From Bacillota bacterium (GTDB taxonomy: Bacteria > Bacillota > Syntrophomonadia > Syntrophomonadales > DTU052), in assembly GCA_029781825.1 (NCBI GenBank), contig JAKOVY010000112.1, positions 1 through 64,000 on the forward strand: a DNA stretch of 64,000 bases, written 5' to 3'. A program made the position numbers and the translations under genes. Shown in pieces: positions 31,612 through 42,575 of the stretch (the first letter of the stretch is position 1; every line of letters starts with the position of its first letter). Under the pieces are notes generated by a model, which saw only the letters and a program-made list of their open reading frames with translations, was not told the origin of the DNA and did not search any database.

Positions 31612-33612
31612 ATGTATAAGGACAAGAATCCGGTACTTTCAATTTTCGAGGATGAGTTCAACGCTCGGCGAGAGAACCTGGAACTGTACAAGCACAGCCT
31701 TCTCGAAAAGTTTGATAATGAAATTCATACCGTTCCCCAGATGCTGTATAATACGCAAACGTATTATGGAGGCCGACAAGCGCAGATGTATAAGGATGAT
31801 GGGGAATGGAAAATCATCACCTATAATCAACTGGTAGAGCGAACGGAAAACCTGGCAATTGCGCTCATCAAACTGGGGCTGCAGCCCGGGGACCGAACCG
31901 GCATCAAAGCCCATACCTGCGCTCAATGGACCTGGGCGGACCTGGCCACTCTTCTGGCCGGTTGTGTAACGACCTCCCTCCACGCCTCGCTGTCCCAACG
32001 CGATACCACCTTTATTGTCAACCACGCAGAAGTGCAGCTCTTGTTTGTAGATACCCTGGACCACCTGTTGGAGATCGTCAGCTACCGCAGTGACCTCCCC
32101 ACCCTTAAATACCTGGTTTGTATGGAGAAGAATTTCAAAGGAAACGGCAAGGATATCTGGGGACTCGAGGAACTCATGAAGTTGGGAGAGGAAGCCCGTT
32201 CCGAGTATTTATCGGTGTTAAATGAGCGGACAGCGGCGTTAAAAGGAACCGATCCCGCCGCCCTGGTATACACCTCCGGAACAACCGGCGATCTGAAGGG
32301 CGTAATGCATACCCATAAGAATATCTGTTATGGCGGCAGCCGCTCGATGAAGCACTATTTCAACTGCGGGCATGTAATTACCTGTGATACCGTCCTCGTA
32401 TGTGTTCTTCCGCTATCGCACATCGTTGAAAAATGTAACACCTATTATGTAGCCATAGCCGTGGGGGGAATGTTAGGGTTTTCAGATGTCAAGTCACTGG
32501 CCGAGGATTATCAGGTTATTCGCCCTACGGGGCAGATGTTTGTACCCCGTCTCCTTTCCCGACTGATGCTGGCTATCGAAAAAAGGTTTACTGAAACTGA
32601 ACAGGGGAAAAAACTGTGGGATTGGGCCATGGATGTAGCCATAAGGGCGACTTATGCCGTGGAAAATGAAGACGGGTGCATCAATACCAATATCCCCTTC
32701 CCGAAACAGTTGGCGCATAACCCTGAGCTGCAGCAGGAGTGGATAGATGCTTACAATAAAGTATTTTGGCGTATTCATCATTTCTTCGGCGGCCGGTTGA
32801 AAGAGATGAATTGCGGAGGTTCGGCCCTGGATCCGATGCTGCATCGGAAACTCATCGGAATTGGATTCTTTGTCGGCTATGGCTACGGATTAACGGAGAC
32901 CGCAGCCGGTATAACCAACGCCACGCCCAGCGCCACTCTGCCGGGTTGGACTTCGCAGCCGAACCCGGGCGTGGAATACAAACTGGCTGAAGATGGAGAA
33001 CTGCTCTTGCGCGGTAACGGAATCATCACCGAGTATTACAAGAACGAGAAAGCCACCCGGGAGAGCTTTACCGAGGACGGCTTTTTCCGTACCGGGGATA
33101 TCGCTGAAATATCGCCTACCGGTTACATCAGGATTGTAGATCGGAAGAAATCCCTGATTGTCCTGGATACCGGCAAAAACGTGCCGATTTCCCGCATCGA
33201 ATCCCTTTGCGACAGCCAGCCTTTGATCGAGCAGATTATGGTTGTCGGTCAGGATCGCCCGTGTGTAGGCGCACTTATCGTACCCAACTACGATGCATTA
33301 ATCACCATCCTGCAGCAAGCAGGAGTGCCTTATGACACCAGCAAACTCAAAACCGGTATAGTAAACGGAATGCCGGCGTTCGTAGAAGTGGGAGAAGATG
33401 TGATAAATCACGAATTGGCAATAGCCGCGGTTCAAAAGGCGGTCGACAAGGTGAACGAACAGCTTGAGCATTGGGAGCGGATACTGCGCTTCAAGCTGTT
33501 ACCTCGACGTTTTACCGAAGAACAAGGCGAAGTCACCGCCTCCATGAAATTGAAAATGAAAGTCCTCGAGGCGAAGTACAAAGAAGAGATTGAATCTCTT
33601 TATCGTGACTAA
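31612..33612 (+). CDS. Long-chain acyl-CoA synthetase (AMP-forming)
   Basis: A 666-residue ANL-superfamily ligase. It has the P-loop YTSGTTGDLKGVMHTH (about 223-238), the aromatic/adenine motif GYGYGLTETAAG, and FRTGDIAEISPTGYIRIVDR, where the C-terminal domain begins. It makes acyl-CoA, AMP and PPi from a fatty or other carboxylic acid, ATP and CoA. Length and motifs match FadD15-like long-chain synthetases. It diverges from the RuBisCO-like operon and stands alone, ending in a terminator. ATG follows GGGGGG by seven bases. Confidence 0.92.
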   Translation: MYKDKNPVLSIFEDEFNARRENLELYKHSLLEKFDNEIHTVPQMLYNTQTYYGGRQAQMYKDDGEWKIITYNQLVERTENLAIALIKLGLQPGDRTGIKAHTCAQWTWADLATLLAGCVTTSLHASLSQRDTTFIVNHAEVQLLFVDTLDHLLEIVSYRSDLPTLKYLVCMEKNFKGNGKDIWGLEELMKLGEEARSEYLSVLNERTAALKGTDPAALVYTSGTTGDLKGVMHTHKNICYGGSRSMKHYFNCGHVITCDTVLVCVLPLSHIVEKCNTYYVAIAVGGMLGFSDVKSLAEDYQVIRPTGQMFVPRLLSRLMLAIEKRFTETEQGKKLWDWAMDVAIRATYAVENEDGCINTNIPFPKQLAHNPELQQEWIDAYNKVFWRIHHFFGGRLKEMNCGGSALDPMLHRKLIGIGFFVGYGYGLTETAAGITNATPSATLPGWTSQPNPGVEYKLAEDGELLLRGNGIITEYYKNEKATRESFTEDGFFRTGDIAEISPTGYIRIVDRKKSLIVLDTGKNVPISRIESLCDSQPLIEQIMVVGQDRPCVGALIVPNYDALITILQQAGVPYDTSKLKTGIVNGMPAFVEVGEDVINHELAIAAVQKAVDKVNEQLEHWERILRFKLLPRRFTEEQGEVTASMKLKMKVLEAKYKEEIESLYRD

Positions 33613-33647
33613 AAATACGGGGATTTGTTTTTCCATAGTAGACGTTC

Positions 33648-33693
33648 AAGGGCGGCAATCCCTGGGGGCGGGGGTACCGCCCTTTGCTTTTTT
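33648..33693 (+). terminator. Terminator after acyl-CoA synthetase
   Basis: AAGGGCGG (33648-33655) pairs with CCGCCCTT (33677-33684) across a G-rich 21-base loop, followed by TGCTTTTTT. It begins 35 bases after the stop codon. Confidence 0.85.
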
Positions 33694-33844
33694 ACGGGTG
33701 TTTAACCGGGAAAAACAGACGGGCGGCTTCGGGTGAGGAGACAGCTCAGGGAAAAAACGAAATTATTTCCTAATAGTCTAGTAAAACCATTGGAGTTATG
33801 TTATTATACATTCAGACTAAAACATCCGGTGGAGGCATCCTTGA

Positions 33845-34765
33845 ATGAGAAGTTCTGATGGATACCTTGTTGACAGGTTCCTTAAGCTTAAGGAGGAACG
33901 TTCCGCCTATGTGATAGCCCATTATTACCAGCGGCCGGAGGTCCAGGATGTGGCTGACTTCGTAGGTGATTCATACAGCATGGCCCTGGCGGCCAGGGAG
34001 ACTTCCTGCCAGACCATACTGGTCGCCGGGGTTGATTTCATGGCGGAGACCGCGGTCATTCTATGTCCGGAGAAAACGGTACTGACCCCGGAACCGGAAG
34101 CTACCTGTCCGATGGCGAACGATATAACGGCGCGAGATGTCCTGGAATACAAGGAACGCTACCCGGACAGCATAGTTGTCTGCTATGTGAATACTCCGGC
34201 CGAGGTCAAGGCGGTGAGCGATGTTTGCTGTACCTCATCCAATGCCGCCAAGATCATTGAAAAATTGCCGCCCGGCGCCAGGATATTCTTCATACCTGAT
34301 CGCCACTTGGGCCATAATATTGCACACCGACTGAATCGCAGCATCGACCTTTTTCACTCGTGCTGTCCGACCCATGAGGAGGTCAGGCTTAATGAACTGC
34401 TGGAGCTGAAACGGAGATATCCTGCCGCCAAGATCTTGGTACATCCGGAGTGCCGCCCGGAAGTAGTCGAAGTGGCCGATTTTGCAGGGAGTACCAAGGC
34501 CATTATTCAATATGCAGGGTCTTCGGATGCGGATTCATTTATCATTGGAACCGAATGTGGAATCCTTCATCCCCTCCAAAAGGCCAACCCCGGCAAGGAG
34601 TTCATCCTGGCGACCGAAGATTTGATATGCCCCAATATGAAGAGCATCACCCTGGAAAAGATGATTCACTCTCTGGAGCATATGGAAACCAGGGTGGAGG
34701 TGGAAGAGTCGGTTAGAGACAAGGCCAGGATAGCTTTGGAGCGGATGATTGAATACTCTTCGTAA
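33845..34765 (+). CDS. nadA: Quinolinate synthase
   Basis: A 306-residue NadA that condenses iminoaspartate with dihydroxyacetone phosphate to quinolinate in NAD synthesis. The [4Fe-4S] ligands are most likely Cys88 (EATCPMA), Cys174 (HSCCPTH) and Cys262 (LICPNMK). AHYYQRPEVQDVADFVGDS near the start and HPEC are also conserved. No nadB or nadC follows. Instead an Rrf2-IscS-IscU block begins 61 bases downstream, which is sensible for an Fe-S enzyme. ATG follows GGTGGAGG. Confidence 0.95.
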   Translation: MRSSDGYLVDRFLKLKEERSAYVIAHYYQRPEVQDVADFVGDSYSMALAARETSCQTILVAGVDFMAETAVILCPEKTVLTPEPEATCPMANDITARDVLEYKERYPDSIVVCYVNTPAEVKAVSDVCCTSSNAAKIIEKLPPGARIFFIPDRHLGHNIAHRLNRSIDLFHSCCPTHEEVRLNELLELKRRYPAAKILVHPECRPEVVEVADFAGSTKAIIQYAGSSDADSFIIGTECGILHPLQKANPGKEFILATEDLICPNMKSITLEKMIHSLEHMETRVEVEESVRDKARIALERMIEYSS

Positions 34766-34826
34766 GTTGGCATAACCCCTGATTTGGCGTATTACCAGTG
34801 AATGTCTGCAGAAATGGAGGTACGGT

Positions 34827-35273
34827 ATGAAGTTATCTACCAAAGGACGATACGGATTGAGAGCCATGATTAACCTGGCCCTGCACAAGGATGAAGGACC
34901 GACTGCTGTCTACCTGGTTGCGGAAGAGGAAGGGATATCGGATCGGTACCTGGAGCAGATAATGACGTCTCTTAAACGAGCAGGGCTGATTAAAAGCGTA
35001 CGCGGACCCCAGGGGGGATATGTCCTGACCAGAGATCCGGGCGAGATCACGGTTGGTCAGATAATCCGTGCCCTGGAGGGGCCGATCGCTCCGGTCGACT
35101 GCGTCAGTGAAGAGTATCCGGAGGAATGTGACCGGGCCGACCATTGTGTTACCCGGCTGCTCTGGGCCAAGGTCCGGGATTCCATCGCCGGAGTTCTGGA
35201 CTCTTACAGCCTGCAGGACCTGGTCGAAGAGGCGAAACAGACGGATTCCAACTGCTCTCAATCCGCAGAATAG
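34827..35273 (+). CDS. Rrf2-family (IscR-like) regulator
   Basis: A 148-residue winged-helix protein beginning MKLSTKGRYGLRAMINLA, the Rrf2 hallmark. The DNA-recognition region is SDRYLEQIMTSLKRAGLI and the wing is SVRGPQGGYVL. Three cysteines in CVSEEYPEECDRADHC match the Fe-S binding loop of IscR-type members, so it should sense Fe-S supply. It lies 21 bases before the cysteine desulfurase gene and probably controls the Isc genes, perhaps with nadA upstream. Confidence 0.93.
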   Translation: MKLSTKGRYGLRAMINLALHKDEGPTAVYLVAEEEGISDRYLEQIMTSLKRAGLIKSVRGPQGGYVLTRDPGEITVGQIIRALEGPIAPVDCVSEEYPEECDRADHCVTRLLWAKVRDSIAGVLDSYSLQDLVEEAKQTDSNCSQSAE

Positions 35274-35294
35274 GATTGGAAAGGGGACTGTCAT

Positions 35295-36464
35295 GTGAAA
35301 CGAGTTTACATGGATCATAGCGCGACTACTCCCGTTGATTCCCGAGCCTTCCGGGCCATGGAACCGTACCTGACCGAGGAGTACGGCAACCCCTCCAGTA
35401 TACACCGAATGGGTCAGGCCGCCCGCAATGGGGTGGAAACCGCCCGGGAGCAGGTGGCCCGCTTAATCAATGCCTCACCCGAGGAGATCATATTCACCAG
35501 CGGGGGGACCGAATCTGACAATCTGGCGATACTGGGTCTGATGGAAACGATGCCGTCCCGGGGACAGCATATAATCACCTCGGCGGTTGAGCACCATGCG
35601 GTCCTGGACGTTTTCACCTACCTGGAACGGAAAGGTTACGAGGTGACGATTCTTCCCGTAAACAAGTACGGGACGGTGGAACCGGAAACCCTGGAGCGTG
35701 CGATGAAACCGAATACAGTGCTGGTTTCGATCATGCACGCCAACAATGAGATCGGCACCATTCAGCCCATAAAAGAGCTGGCGGCTATTGCCCACAAGGG
35801 AGGAGCCGTCTTTCATACCGACGCGGTTCAGACGGTGGGACGCATCCCGGTTGATGTAAAGGACCTGGGAGTGGATATGTTGTCCTGTTCTTCCCACAAG
35901 CTCTACGGGCCGAAAGGGGTGGGATGCCTGTATATAAAGAAGGGAACCCGCCTGGCCCGGCGCCTGTATGGAGGCTCCCAGGAGCGCAAACTGAGGTCGG
36001 GGACGGAGAATGTACCGGGCATTGTCGGTTTTGGCGCGGCGGCGGAAATCGCTGCTGAAGTAATGAGCGAATCAATGGAACGCCTGAATGAGTTGGGCCG
36101 TAACCTATCCGACAGTCTGCAGAGGCTGATTCCGGATACCATCCTGACCGGGGACCCTGTTAACCGTATACCCGGTCATGTCAGCCTTTGTTTCAAATAT
36201 GTTGAGGGCGAGTCCATCCTGTTGATGCTGGACCAAATGGGAATCATGGCCTCCAGCGGCTCGGCCTGCACTTCGGGCTCTCTGGACCCTTCTCACGTGC
36301 TTTTGGCTATCGGCCTTCCTCAAGAGATCGCCCACGGGTCCGTACGGCTGAGCCTGGGCCGATGCAATACGCAGGAAGACGTGGACTACGTGGTGCAAAT
36401 CCTGCCGGGTATTATTGAGCGGCTGCGGGCGATGTCTCCTATGACCGGGGAAGGGGGAATGTAA
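35295..36464 (+). CDS. iscS: Cysteine desulfurase
   Basis: A 389-residue PLP enzyme that takes sulfur from cysteine for Fe-S clusters and tRNA thiolation. HTDAVQTVGRIPVDV leads to the Schiff-base lysine in SCSSHKLYGPKG; the catalytic cysteine sits in SSGSACTSGSLDPSHVL, a loop length typical of the IscS/NifS group. The start is GTG 35295 after AAGGGGA. The gene abuts iscU with no gap. It could also supply sulfur to MnmA, whose gene is 5 kb downstream. Confidence 0.95.
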   Translation: MKRVYMDHSATTPVDSRAFRAMEPYLTEEYGNPSSIHRMGQAARNGVETAREQVARLINASPEEIIFTSGGTESDNLAILGLMETMPSRGQHIITSAVEHHAVLDVFTYLERKGYEVTILPVNKYGTVEPETLERAMKPNTVLVSIMHANNEIGTIQPIKELAAIAHKGGAVFHTDAVQTVGRIPVDVKDLGVDMLSCSSHKLYGPKGVGCLYIKKGTRLARRLYGGSQERKLRSGTENVPGIVGFGAAAEIAAEVMSESMERLNELGRNLSDSLQRLIPDTILTGDPVNRIPGHVSLCFKYVEGESILLMLDQMGIMASSGSACTSGSLDPSHVLLAIGLPQEIAHGSVRLSLGRCNTQEDVDYVVQILPGIIERLRAMSPMTGEGGM

Positions 36465-36845
36465 ATGGCTTTGTATTCAGAGAAGGTAATGGATCATTTT
36501 CTTAACCCGCGAAATGTGGGTACAATCGAAAACCCGAGCGGAGTAGGCAAAGTCGGGAACCCGGTTTGCGGCGATGTGATGCAGATCGAAATAAAGGTGG
36601 AAAACGACCGGATCGAGGACATCAAATTTAAAACCTTCGGCTGTGCCGCGGCTATCGCCACCAGCAGCATGGTCACCGAGATGGTAAAGGGCAAGACCCT
36701 GGAAGAAGCCAGCAGCATCACCAATAAAGCCGTGGCTGAGGCCCTGGGCGGACTGCCTCCGGTCAAGATGCACTGTTCCAACCTGGCTGCCGAAGCGCTG
36801 CAGGAAGCGATCAACCATTACCGTGAGAATGCCAAACAACAATAG
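36465..36845 (+). CDS. iscU: Fe-S scaffold protein IscU/NifU N-domain type
   Basis: A 126-residue scaffold with the three conserved cysteines in GNPVCGDVM, FGCAAAIA and MHCSNLA and the essential aspartate after the first. It assembles [2Fe-2S] and [4Fe-4S] clusters using sulfur from IscS. Its start codon follows directly after the iscS stop, so the pair is co-translated. No hscBA or fdx genes follow, as is usual in Bacillota with this short Isc set. Confidence 0.95.
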   Translation: MALYSEKVMDHFLNPRNVGTIENPSGVGKVGNPVCGDVMQIEIKVENDRIEDIKFKTFGCAAAIATSSMVTEMVKGKTLEEASSITNKAVAEALGGLPPVKMHCSNLAAEALQEAINHYRENAKQQ

Positions 36846-36923
36846 CACAATGGGCTTCGGCTTGGCCGTGAAAAGACCGCAGGCAGAGGACCTTAAAGCG
36901 CTGATCCCGCTTACACAACATAA

Positions 36924-36966
36924 CAGGGGAGGTTCATCTTCGGAATAACGGAAGTGACCTCCCCTG
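36924..36966. terminator. Bidirectional terminator between iscU and cysK
   Basis: CAGGGGAGGTTCA (36924-36936) pairs with TGACCTCCCCTG (36955-36966) with one bulged T. An inner CTTCGG-like segment lies in the loop and T-rich sequence follows on the plus strand. The genes on both sides converge on it. Confidence 0.75.
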
Positions 36967-36984
36967 CATCTATTTTCTCCTCAG

Positions 36985-37920
36985 TTACATACCCTGGAAC
37001 AACTGCGTTGACAGGTACCTCTCACCGGTATCGGGAAGCAGAGCCACGATGGTTTTGCCGCTGTTTTCAGGCCGTTTGGCGATCTGGGTGGCGGCAAAGG
37101 CTGCGGCTCCGGAGGAGATACCGACCAGGAGCCCCTCGGTTTGAGCGAGCTTGCGCGCAGCGTCGAAGGCTTCATCCGTTTTTACCCTAATGATCTCATC
37201 AATGATATCGGTGTTGAGAACCTTGGGAACAAACCCGGCTCCAATTCCCTGTATTCCGTGAGGCCCCGGGCTGCCCCCGGAAAGCACCGGCGAATCGTGG
37301 GGCTCGACCGCGACCACTTTAAACCCCGGCCTGCGGGACTTAATAACTTCGCCCACCCCGGTCAGAGTACCGCCGGTTCCGACCCCGGCCACGAAAATGT
37401 CGACTTCGCCCTCAGTGTCACGCCATATCTCCTCGGCGGTGGTCCGGCGGTGGATCGCCGGGTTGGAGGGGTTTTCAAACTGCTGCGGTATGAAGGAATG
37501 CGGAATCTCGGCCGCCAGTTCCTGAGCCTTCCTGATGGCGCCCGCCATTCCCTCCGCTCCGGGGGTCAGTACCAGCTCCGCTCCCAGGGCTTTCAAGAGG
37601 TTGCGACGCTCCAGGCTCATAGTTTCCGGCATGGTAAGAATAAGCCGGTAGCCTTTGGCCGAAGCCACAAAAGCGAGGGCAATTCCGGTATTGCCGCTGG
37701 TAGGCTCAATAATGACCGAATCCGGGTGCAATAACCCCTTGTCCTCCGCATCCTTGATCATGGCATACCCGATGCGGTCCTTGACGCTGCCGGCGGGATT
37801 GAAATACTCCAGCTTCAAGAGCAGCCGGGCGGTGAGGTTCTGCGACCGGCTGTAGTTTACGGGTTCAAGGAGCGGTGTATTGCCTATCAAATCAGTTAAA
37901 CTCCGTGCAATTCTGGGCAT
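36985..37920 (-). CDS. cysK: Cysteine synthase (O-acetylserine sulfhydrylase)
   Basis: A 311-residue PLP enzyme. The lysine is in [12 protein letters not shown] (about residue 46), the substrate loop is [12 protein letters not shown] and the phosphate cup is [10 protein letters not shown]. It forms cysteine from O-acetylserine and sulfide. ATG 37920 follows GGAGGT by seven bases; the longer in-frame reading to 38034 has no ribosome site and runs toward the metY stop. It is 77 bases downstream of metY, so the two sulfhydrylases are probably co-transcribed. Confidence 0.95.
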   Translation of the reverse strand: MPRIARSLTDLIGNTPLLEPVNYSRSQNLTARLLLKLEYFNPAGSVKDRIGYAMIKDAEDKGLLHPDSVIIEPTSGNTGIALAFVASAKGYRLILTMPETMSLERRNLLKALGAELVLTPGAEGMAGAIRKAQELAAEIPHSFIPQQFENPSNPAIHRRTTAEEIWRDTEGEVDIFVAGVGTGGTLTGVGEVIKSRRPGFKVVAVEPHDSPVLSGGSPGPHGIQGIGAGFVPKVLNTDIIDEIIRVKTDEAFDAARKLAQTEGLLVGISSGAAAFAATQIAKRPENSGKTIVALLPDTGERYLSTQLFQGM

Positions 37921-37997
37921 GGTTTTACCTCCGTTCCCAACAAGAATAACGTCGATATCAGCCCGAAGTTCGTGAAGAACAGCGGCTCCAACTCTTC

Positions 37998-39515
<1,518 letters not shown>

Positions 39516-39715
39516 TCAGGAATAATATCCTAGTAATCCGATATACTTTATTGATTAAAGCATTTCGCTCCGGCCTTGTCAACGATTAAAACGATTAAGC
39601 GTTCACTGCCGTGGTTGCCCTTGAAAAACTGTCCGGCCATAACCTATAATACCAATAAAAACTATAGAAACAGTGTAGTATATCCCTTAACCGGGTTTAA
39701 GAAAGGATGATGACC

Positions 39716-40633
39716 ATGCCCATTATTATTCCCGATGATCTGCCTGCCAGCAGCATCCTGCAGAACGAGAATGTTTTCGTAATGCACGAGCGGCGGGCGC
39801 TGCGCCAGGATATAAGGCCGTTAAGAATTGCCATACTCAACATCATGCCACAGAAGGAGATTACTGAAACCCAGTTGCTGCGCCTGCTGGCCAACACACC
39901 CCTGCAGGTCGAAATCGTCCTTTTGTATCCGGAAACGCACCAGAGCAAAAATACGTCGCAAGCCCACCTGAATAACTTTTACCAGACCTTCTCCGAGGTT
40001 TGTTATCAAAAATTTGATGGAATGATCATCACCGGGGCTCCGGTCGAACTCCTTGATTTTGAGGAGTGGAATTACTGGGAGGAACTGAAGGACATAATGA
40101 AATGGACTCGAACCCACGTTTTTTCAACCTTCCACATCTGTGTGGGAGCCCAGGCCGGTTTGTACTATCACTATGGCATACCCAAGCATCCTTTGCCGCA
40201 GAAGATGTTTGGCGTATTTGAACACAGGGTTTGCGTAAGAAACAAGCCTTTGCTGCGCGGGTTCGATGATGTCTTTTATGCTCCGCATTCCCGACACACC
40301 GAGGTCTTGAAAAGGGACATAGAAAAGGTTCCCGAGCTGGAGATTCTGGCTGAATCCGAAGCAGCCGGGATTTACATCGTCAGCAGTTTGGACGGGCGGC
40401 AGGTCTTTGTGACCGGCCACTCGGAGTATGACCCTCTTACCTTGAAATACGAATATGAGCGCGATCTTGCCAAGGGGCTGCCCATACAAATACCTGTCAA
40501 TTACTTTCCCGGGGACGACCCCTCAAATCCCCCCAGGGTTTTGTGGCGCAGCCATGGTTTCCTGCTGTTCTCAAACTGGCTGAACTACCATGTGTACCAG
40601 GAAACCCCCTACGACTTAAATGAAATAAAGTGA
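39716..40633 (+). CDS. metA: Homoserine O-acetyltransferase (MetA family)
   Basis: A 305-residue MetA-type acyltransferase. The catalytic cysteine lies in [13 protein letters not shown] and the catalytic histidine in [12 protein letters not shown]. The specificity site reads [13 protein letters not shown]: glutamate, rather than the glycine of the E. coli enzyme, at this position is known to favour acetyl-CoA over succinyl-CoA. That agrees with the divergent O-acetylhomoserine sulfhydrylase. ATG 39716 is preferred over 39707, which abuts the AAAGGA site. Confidence 0.95.
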   Translation: MPIIIPDDLPASSILQNENVFVMHERRALRQDIRPLRIAILNIMPQKEITETQLLRLLANTPLQVEIVLLYPETHQSKNTSQAHLNNFYQTFSEVCYQKFDGMIITGAPVELLDFEEWNYWEELKDIMKWTRTHVFSTFHICVGAQAGLYYHYGIPKHPLPQKMFGVFEHRVCVRNKPLLRGFDDVFYAPHSRHTEVLKRDIEKVPELEILAESEAAGIYIVSSLDGRQVFVTGHSEYDPLTLKYEYERDLAKGLPIQIPVNYFPGDDPSNPPRVLWRSHGFLLFSNWLNYHVYQETPYDLNEIK

Positions 40634-40637
40634 GCGA

Positions 40638-40728
40638 CGGAAAGATCTTTTCATAAGTGTTTGGGCCGAGCTTGTCTTTGATCCGGCAGCCACCGAAATC
40701 GGTCGGAAAGATCTGTTCATAGGTATTT
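40638..40728. repeat. Twin direct repeat, period 66
   Basis: CGGAAAGATCTTTTCATAAG at 40638 recurs as CGGAAAGATCTGTTCATAGG at 40704 (22 of 25 bases identical over the full copies). The first copy starts four bases after the metA stop. The rest of the 385-base gap to mnmA holds a small hairpin ACCTTT/AAAGGT (40841-40856) followed by CTTTTATCTTT, a weak terminator, and no gene. Confidence 0.8.
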
Positions 40729-41018
40729 TCCCTGGTCAAGCGGGCGGCCGGGATTCCGGCACTCGCAGGCAGTTCGACGTTGCCGCCGGTTTGCTCTACA
40801 ATGTTATTACCGGATGTTTTCCGTCATAGCCGGCCTTCACACCTTTAGACAAAGGTCTTTTATCTTTGACATTAAACAGGATAAACTGTAAATGCTGTTG
40901 GCAAGGCCGGCGAGGGCCTTATCAAGATGAATTTGCGGCGGAAGTTTGCCGGCTGTTCATATCCGGCGGGAGGTAGGTGCCTCCGGTTGATCAAAGGTAA
41001 TGGGAAGGTGTTTACAGA

Positions 41019-42095
41019 GTGCCCAAGGTATTGGTGGCGATGAGCGGGGGGGTTGACAGCTCGGTAACCGCCTGGCTGCTCAAAAACCAGGGATATGAAG
41101 TGGTGGGGGTGACCATGCAAATCTGGCCCCGGGAGGAGGACGATTCCAAAGCCTGCTGCAGCTTGAGTGCAGTGAATGATGCCCGCAGGGTGGCGGCCCA
41201 TCTGCAGATACCTCATTATGTTATGAACTTCAGGGACGAGTTCCAGGCGGAGGTTATTGACCTGTTCGTCCGGGAGTACCTGGCCGGCAGGACCCCCAAC
41301 CCCTGTATCGAGTGCAACCGCAGGCTGAAGTTTGGCTCCCTCCTTGACAAGGCCCTGGCCATGGGTTTTGATTACATCGCTACCGGTCACTATGCCCGCA
41401 TCCAGCGTCGGAATGGGGAGTATATGTTGTTAACGGGCGTCGATCCAAAGAAGGACCAGAGCTATTTCCTGTATGCCATGAATCAGCACCAACTGGCTCA
41501 TACCCTCCTGCCTTTGGGGGAATACCGCAAAACAGAGGTGCGAGCCATGGCGAAAGAAGCCGGTTTGCCGGTAGCCCATAAGAGCGAAAGCCAGGAAATA
41601 TGTTTTGTCTCCTCCGGCAGTTACGGTGATTTTGTGGAGGAATATACCGGAAAAGTACCCCGTCCCGGACAGTTCCGGCTCACAAACGGCGAGTATCTGG
41701 GTCCCCACCGCGGCATACACAGGTATACCATCGGCCAGCGGAAGGGGTTGGGAATTGCTTTAGGAAAGCCGGTTTTCGTTACCAGAATTGATGCTGAGAC
41801 TCGTGAGGTATGGCTGGGGGAAAACCACGAGCTTTTCAAGCCCGGGCTGATAGCCGAGCAGGTCAATTATATTTCGGGAGTGCCGTTTTCCGGCCCCACG
41901 CAGGTGACCGCCAAAATCAGATCGGCCGCTCCCCGGGTTAAAGCTACTGCGACTCCCCTGGAAAACCGGCGCCTGCAGGTGGTATTTGAAGAGCCCCAGA
42001 GGGCCATAACCCCCGGACAGGCGGTTGTTCTTTATGATGGCGACCGGGTCCTGGCGGGGGGAACGATAGCGGACATAATCGAAAAGGTCGGGTAA
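41019..42095 (+). CDS. mnmA: tRNA-specific 2-thiouridylase MnmA
   Basis: A 358-residue enzyme that thiolates U34 of tRNAs for Lys, Glu and Gln. It has the ATP pyrophosphatase loop [13 protein letters not shown] at the N-terminus and the two catalytic cysteines in [14 protein letters not shown] and [15 protein letters not shown]. The start is GTG 41019 after GGAAGGTG. Sulfur would come from the cysteine desulfurase encoded upstream. The gene stands alone between two non-coding gaps. Confidence 0.95.
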   Translation: MPKVLVAMSGGVDSSVTAWLLKNQGYEVVGVTMQIWPREEDDSKACCSLSAVNDARRVAAHLQIPHYVMNFRDEFQAEVIDLFVREYLAGRTPNPCIECNRRLKFGSLLDKALAMGFDYIATGHYARIQRRNGEYMLLTGVDPKKDQSYFLYAMNQHQLAHTLLPLGEYRKTEVRAMAKEAGLPVAHKSESQEICFVSSGSYGDFVEEYTGKVPRPGQFRLTNGEYLGPHRGIHRYTIGQRKGLGIALGKPVFVTRIDAETREVWLGENHELFKPGLIAEQVNYISGVPFSGPTQVTAKIRSAAPRVKATATPLENRRLQVVFEEPQRAITPGQAVVLYDGDRVLAGGTIADIIEKVG

Positions 42096-42575
42096 CCGTA
42101 CCCTTGGTAAACCAATTCCCTTGATGGCGTTTGATGCAAAGGAATCTTGTCCTTGGTTGGGGCAGGTCTTAACCGCATTCCTTTGGCGGTTTTCCGGCCC
42201 GCCCCTTCGCAAAATCCGCACCGCACCGGCCTGCGTTCGATGCTTTCTTTATTGCTATCCGATGCTCGGAATCCAACATTCCGCCGCTCTTCGCTTTGCT
42301 CCCTCCCAATTTACACACACGCGTGTTACGCAAAGAACAGGATATTTCAGATAGAAAAATTAATACATGTAATTAAATGCAAATAAAGGAAATAAGGTTA
42401 AACTGGCGAACTTGGTAATCACGACCGAGGTTGTAAGCACTTTTCAACGGTTGAACAGGCGGAAACAAACTCAAGTAAAAGGCGTTGGTTTGCCGACAGG
42501 CCATCAGCTTTCTTTAATGAAAACCGGTCGTTAGACCAAGGCATTGCTGCGCTCAGATTGAAGGAGGGGAGAGTA
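42096..42575. other. Non-coding gap upstream of ilvD
   Basis: About 480 bases. Near its start, AACCAATTCCCTTGATGGCG (42111) is loosely echoed by AACCGCATTCCTTTGGCGGT (42171), a 60-base offset that may be a degraded twin repeat. I see no T-box motif or clear terminator; the right half is AT-rich (42340-42410) and may hold the ilvD promoter. Confidence 0.35.
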
